A stretch of 64,000 nucleotides of DNA from Heliopora coerulea (taxonomy: Eukaryota > Cnidaria > Anthozoa > Scleralcyonacea > Helioporidae). The notes beneath the pieces were generated by a model. It was not told the origin of the DNA. It worked only from the letters and a program-made list of their open reading frames with translations, and ran no database searches. The stretch lies in the NCBI GenBank assembly GCA_030142905.1, contig JASJOG010000185.1, positions 248,001-312,000 on the forward strand, given 5' to 3'. This document shows, piece after piece, positions 59,419-64,000 of this stretch (positions are counted from its first letter, which is position 1; the number at the start of each line of letters is the position of its first letter). Made by a program: the position numbers and the translations under genes.

Positions 59419-60559
59419 TCAAGCAACAGCACGTGGTATTGAATTGGAACTAGCAAACCTGATGTTACTTGCTATTTGTAACCTTTCTATAAGTTCTCTC
59501 GTTGATGGTTTCTTCTTTCCTTCTCTTTCCAATAAGTTTTGATAACTACCATATGGTTTATACTTAAGGCGAAAATAGTCGATGTAATTAATTTCATTCC
59601 TGATAATTTTCTTGCAAAAATAACGATCATACTTTGACACGAGAGGGTTGATCCTAAAACTGCGAACTTCTCCGTGTAAATTCACCGCTTTTTCCGAGTA
59701 AGCTCTTTTATCGACACACATTTTTACAGTTTTGGAGTTCAGTTTTCTGAATTCTTTAAGATCACTCCAGAACGAAGGCCCATATTTTTCAATTTTCGCC
59801 CACAAAGTCTTGTTAAAAAACTCATAAAGCAATACATCAGCTTTATTCCATTTCCGAATATTCTTCTTCACTCGTTCAGTCAAAGTGATCCTCGGTGCCT
59901 GCCGTCTTTGGTTAAACTTGACATAAACTATATCCTCCAGTTTCCAACAAAATGCCTTCTTTAAGAGAATCAAACTTTCATCAAAATATTCCATAATCAT
60001 AACCAGCTCAAAGTCTCTGTCGATTTTTGCGATTTCTTTCACCACCCTAGTCATGTTGTCGTAGGCTGGTGGATAATGACCCAAATCAAAGAACATAGGA
60101 TTTTTTACCAAATTCATACTCTCCGGAATTCCGCGAAATTTCTCGCGCATTTTGTACAAGACTGGTACTGGGTTTTCCACAAAATCAGCAAGAGGATTCT
60201 TGGATATATTTAGTTGAAGGTACGTATTGAACTCCATATAGTTAAACATTGATTCGTATTGCTCAACCGGATTTCGCAAAATGGTGACATATTTCGCTTC
60301 TTTTCTCATAATGAGCTGCATCGCGGGTCGGTTATATCGAGCGTGGTTACAAAGTATACTGGGAGTGTCGCCGTCAAGTCTCCAGAGATCGACCGAGGAC
60401 CAATGAAAAGGAAGAGGCCAGTGGAAGCGGTTAAATTTGCCCATAGGTAAAGCGACTTTCAAGTCATTGAGATCAGCATAACGATTTAAGATATTGGTCA
60501 TGGTGCTGCTGCCAGTCTTATGGGTTTTGATAAAGACGACGACTTCATGGGGTTTGCAG
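59419..60559 (-). CDS. Sulfotransferase exon 3: catalytic domain
   Basis: 1,141 nt, phase 2 in, stop TGA at 59,421-59,419. Contains both PAPS-binding motifs near its start, then MNLVKNPMFFDLGH and FELVMIMEYFDESLILLKKA, conserved features of the GAL3ST family. Acceptor TTTCAG. Confidence 0.87.
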
Positions 60560-61911
60560 CTGAAAGTGATAGGTTATATAGTTAGTATAATTTGTACCTC
60601 AGCAGGGTCAGGTAATATCCTATTGTAAAACTACGGATAACGTTAAAGTCAACGAACAAAACAAGTTGGAAGTTTTAATGTGGGTGTATCTGTCTGATGA
60701 AAGTATAAATAAACAAAGTTTCAGTGGTGGCGCCTGGAATTCCCTGACGCAGGGGCTAACGTCCTCGACAGGGGGGCTAAACCCCCGTTACGGTTATGAC
60801 ATCACAGGGCAGCTTGACACCAGAATTTGTTTTTAGCGCGAATGGGAAGCTCTGGGTGGTTTACGAACTAATAAGAACTAACCAATTGATATTGAAAATA
60901 AAGTTCGTTATTCACAATTGTTTAGTTCCTTGCTTATTTCATAAAAGAAATAGAAACTGTTTTGTTGTGTTCACATAGCCTGATGTAAACAGTCGGAGAG
61001 GTTGGAAAGACTCTCAAGTAGCTGAGTAAACCCTCGACCTTCGGTCTGGGACGTACACAGCAGCTTTCCAGTTCCCCCAACCTTCTGCTCGGGTTTTTAA
61101 CAGACTATCTAAGCACAACAAAATATTTTCTATTTCGTTAACACCAACCCCAATTCATACCTTTGGTCTAGCAGCCGAGTACTTTGTCCACTAAGGTAAG
61201 GTGTACTTTCATTAGACATCTCAGTATCATTTGATTTCTCTCGGTCATTGATCTTCTCTTCCACTGGCCTAGAGTTCTGTTGAGGTTTCCTAGGTGACAC
61301 GGTATCGTTGACGCTTTCCCGCATTTTATACCTCCTGAAGAACGGAGTAAGATAGTGAGACTATCGAAACATGTACACCTTAAAGGGTATGAAAGAAAAA
61401 CGCGAAGTTTTTGTTTCATTCTATAGTATATACTTCAGCACAGCTGTTATAAATTCATAAGTTTTTAAGTAAAAATTAACTTATCCATATCTTTGTGAAC
61501 ATCTTGTCATGAATCACTGAGTAATGTGTTGCAAGATCAGTGTTGTAATGCATTTAAAGATCAAAATGACCAGCAAACGAGAAATGACCTCGTGATAACA
61601 TAATATTGAACGAAGTTCCATGAAAAGGCTGTGTAACTATATTTTCTGACAAGGTACAAAGTTTATATGCCATAATTACACACAAAATCAGTTTGAGTAT
61701 TTGTGTCTTAAAAGATGAATAAAAAACGTTCATTAATATATTACCTGTTCTCTTGGCTGTCTTCATTGACGTCGATCTTGTCTAGTAACTGGAAAATGTT
61801 CCGTTGAAATCGAGGTAAAGATCCTCGTAATTGTTTGTCTTTAACAATAATTAACAAGATAATAAAAAGCACCACACCGACCCACATCTTTTTCAATTTC
61901 CTCGAAAACAT
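59419..61911 (-). CDS. Galactose-3-O-sulfotransferase-like enzyme, three exons (gene span)
   Basis: A predicted type II membrane protein of about 493 residues that would transfer sulfate from PAPS to galactose on glycolipids or glycans in the Golgi. Exon 1 (61,911-61,745) encodes a short cytosolic tail and one membrane anchor (VGVVLFIILLIIV). Exon 2 (61,334-61,161) is a polar stem. Exon 3 (60,559-59,419) holds the catalytic domain with VVVFIKTHKTGSSTMTNIL (5'-phosphosulfate loop) and YVTILRNPVEQYESMF (3'-phosphate loop). All junctions are phase 2. I chose the ATG at 61,911 because frames further upstream have no ATG. Homology is to the GAL3ST family. Acceptor specificity cannot be read from the sequence. 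Confidence 0.85.
61161..61334 (-). CDS. Sulfotransferase exon 2: stem region
   Basis: 174 nt, phase 2-2. Polar, charged stem (RESVNDTVSPRKPQQNSRPV) with N-glycosylation-type sites NDT and NES. Acceptor TTCTTCAG and donor CAAAG|GTATGA. Confidence 0.72.
61745..61911 (-). CDS. Sulfotransferase exon 1: cytosolic tail and membrane anchor
   Basis: 167 nt from MFSRKLKKMWVGVVLFIILL, with basic residues before the anchor as in type II Golgi proteins. Donor AACAG|GTAATA, phase 2. Confidence 0.75.
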
Positions 61912-61932
61912 TTTTTTCCACGTCAAAATTGT

Positions 61933-62172
61933 CTACGCTGTCATCTGTTCTCGTTCCGTAACTTCCAAGATTTTCTCTTTAATTTGCAACATCTCTTCCG
62001 TATTTTCCAGGACATTTAATATCGCAATAATATTTCTTAGTCCTCTTGCCTCACCAGTAAGGTAAACCAAAATTAACGATCGATTACTGACATACTTCGA
62101 GCCAACAAAAGCCATGTACCTTGCCATTGCTATACCTGTTCTGCATCTCAGGTTATTATTTTGTTGAAACAT
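61933..62172 (-). CDS. 79-codon ORF just upstream of the sulfotransferase
   Basis: ATG at 62,172 (MFQQNNNLRCRTGIAMARYM) to TAG at 61,935-61,933, 21 nt before the sulfotransferase ATG. The middle part (GSKYVSNRSLILVYLTGEAR) and the end (EEMLQIKEKILEVTEREQ) look protein-like and helical. It could be a translated upstream ORF, an independent small gene, or chance. I do not recognise it. Confidence 0.35.
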   Translation of the reverse strand: MFQQNNNLRCRTGIAMARYMAFVGSKYVSNRSLILVYLTGEARGLRNIIAILNVLENTEEMLQIKEKILEVTEREQMTA

Positions 62173-62176
62173 TTTG

Positions 62177-63326
62177 CACCTGACATTCGCTAACAATCGA
62201 TGAAAACACGTGGACAGTACTGTGTAAAAACTAAAAATTAATGTGACAGGTTCTACTCCGTAGTTCTTATATGGCGGGCCATGTTTTGTGGGCCACAGGT
62301 AAACTGACGTTCGCTTATTGGTTGCTGAGCGATCATGGAATATCTTGCGATATTGCCATGTAGGGTAATACGATGTTTGTTCAGGACCGGGTGGTTTTGA
62401 CGAACAAATTTGAGGAGAGTTTAGTGAAAATTGAGAAAATAACTACATTGAAAAAAAAAAATTCCGAAGAATAAACTGTACTGGGACACGACAGGGCTGC
62501 TGCATTGTAATGCTGCTTGCACAAAACGACGACGAATGTAATTTTATTTGAGGACACATGAGATTAAATGAACAAGTTACGAGTTAAGGTAAACAGCAAC
62601 ATAAGAAGGCAGAAAGAAAGATAAGAATGGACGAGAGGACGAAGCAAACGAAGCATAAATTCATTACTTATCTCGTTTGCATGGAACATACGGAAAACTA
62701 CTTGCCGTCGATTTCTTCCCTCTCACAGAAATTTCTAATGGGAATAAGTTTATGGCTGTTCATTAATATTAGCCGGCCGCAATTGTTCCTAGCGACACCA
62801 GTCGCAATTAAATTGCCTGTATTGTTCTGTTTTACTTTCTTCTTACCGTTTGGCTACCATCTACCAATTCTTTAAACCTTTCTACGACAGCTCACGATAT
62901 GAAGTTGGAAATAGTTCTTCTTTATGCACTTTTATGAACATACTTCTCAACAAAAAATTAAACTCTTTCGGATCTTAAATGTTTCAACTGAAGTGAAAGA
63001 CGAGAAACGGGAAAATGTCTCAAATTTGAGTTGTTTCAATTGTTCAACGACGGTTCTCATCAAAATTATTCGCTGGGCTATATTTATAACCTCGTTGATT
63101 TTAAACGATCGATGTGTTTCCATAACAATACTTTAGTAGCACGCCAACAGATGTGTACAAACGATAACACAATGTAAGACACAAGACCACCTGCTGTAAA
63201 AAAAGTACGTCCAAGATTGAAGATCCTCCGGTTGCCAAACAACGAAAGCAACACTGGTTACGCTCAAGTTATAGAATTTAGCTTCAAACACAAATGCGTC
63301 GCCAACTTTAAGGATTCGTTGTATAA
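62177..63326. other. Divergent intergenic region
   Basis: About 1.15 kb between the minus-strand sulfotransferase and the plus-strand gene at 63,327, so it should contain both promoters. I see no clear TATA box, RNA gene or repeat. Confidence 0.45.
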
Positions 63327-63947
63327 ATGATACAATCAAAACCAATCTTTAATAAAAGGCTTTATAAAGCTCAAGCTGGGATAACGATATCAAAACAAGC
63401 TAAGGACATATTGCTTCGCGATGTAACGGAGACCCGGTCTGAAAGCGATTTATATACAATAAGATCTGTTGTTTCTGGCTTGAAAGAGATTCACAAGAAT
63501 TTTGAGTTTGCCAAAGCAGCATTGGGATGTGCTATAACTTACGAGAAACGAGAGAACGACAGAAAGATTGAAAAGACTGAAAAGGGGTCTGTGTTGTCTT
63601 GTTATTACATATTAAGTGGCTCAGTCGAGGCTTTTTATCAAGTTAAGAATGCCGCTCCAAAAGGCAGTGAAGAGAACTGTACCATTTCATATACACATGT
63701 GGCCGGGGACTACATCGGTTTGGTCTCAGCAGACGGACCACAGTTTGATTTACCTTCTCCAGAGTATTTGACTACAATTGAAGACTGCAAATTCATTAGA
63801 ATCGACCGCCAAGTGTTCCATAACAAAATTCTGGAATCTCAGAGACAATTTCGAGACGAAATCTCAGATTTTTTAGACACTCATCAGATTTTTGAGGTAC
63901 TTACGGAGAAAGACAGAAACAAGCTAATTCAAAGGATGGTAAAGCAG
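63327..63947 (+). CDS. Cyclic-nucleotide-binding-like domain protein, first exon (partial gene)
   Basis: ATG at 63,327 opens 207 codons to a donor AAGCAG|GTAAGA (phase 0). The gene continues beyond the window. The protein has a cNMP-binding-type beta barrel: CYYILSGSVEAFYQV, HVAGDYIGLVSADGPQFDLP, then YLTTIEDCKFIRIDRQVFHN and a helical end (LTEKDRNKLIQRM). It resembles CNBD2-like proteins of animals. The phosphate-binding Arg segment expected after the GD/GE turn is not evident, so ligand binding is uncertain. If the intron were retained, the frame would stop at 63,975. Confidence 0.68.
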
Positions 63948-64000
63948 GTAAGACCGTGTTTAAATAAGTTTATATAGAAGTTTATTTATACATACATATA

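Noticed and set aside
62627..62875. 82-codon plus-strand frame ending in hydrophobic residues
   Set aside because: It could mimic a membrane protein, but it lacks splice or homology support and sits in the divergent promoter region.

Overview
The window looks like nuclear DNA of an animal, most probably an anthozoan cnidarian such as a stony coral. This is inferred from three things: intron-rich genes with GT-AG splice sites, extracellular-matrix modules (Kazal/follistatin-like, laminin G, EGF, VWA, GON), and a dense load of small transposons, tRNA-derived SINEs, a Penelope-like element and non-LTR retrotransposon fragments. The base composition is AT-rich. No prokaryotic features were seen.

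Positions 1-36,354 (minus strand). A short partial first exon of an unknown gene lies at 139-1. Upstream of it sits one very large gene (36,354 down to a stop at 532) for a secreted agrin-like matrix protein. I reconstructed 33 coding exons from splice sites. Their lengths sum to 7,803 nt, an exact multiple of three (2,600 residues), and every adjoining phase agrees. The order is: signal peptide plus NtA/OB-fold-like domain, Kazal, GON domain, a long run of Kazal modules, a VWA domain, two more Kazal modules, then LamG-EGF-LamG-EGF-LamG. The Kazal run comes from two local tandem expansions: A/B pairs (21.5-29.3 kb) and C/D pairs (13.6-18.6 kb). Two decayed Kazal exons remain at 18.86 and 29.96 kb. 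Introns carry MITEs, microsatellites, a Penelope-like element with hammerhead-like RNA motifs, and a CR1/L2-like LINE fragment. Comparing paralogous introns lets several insertions be placed in relative order.

Positions 36.4-59.4 kb. This gene-poor region holds an RTE-like fragment at 37.4 kb and two minus-strand two-exon genes for secreted proteins. The first (46,519-41,638) joins a signal-peptide exon to a Glu/Asp-rich exon of about thirty 10-residue repeats. The second (57,114-53,569) joins a clearly homologous signal-peptide exon to an unrelated six-cysteine mature peptide. Homology covers the promoter-proximal DNA, 5' leader and signal peptide but not the mature parts, so a secretion 'cassette' appears to have been reused. 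Around them are foldback elements, a 258-bp higher-order tandem repeat, SINEs and palindromic arrays.

Positions 59.4-64 kb. A three-exon minus-strand gene (61,911-59,419) encodes a type II membrane galactose-3-O-sulfotransferase-like enzyme and has a 79-codon ORF just upstream in its probable 5' leader. Divergently, a plus-strand gene with a cyclic-nucleotide-binding-like domain begins at 63,327 and leaves the window.

All exon boundaries come from reading splice signals and phases by eye. No transcript or database evidence was available.
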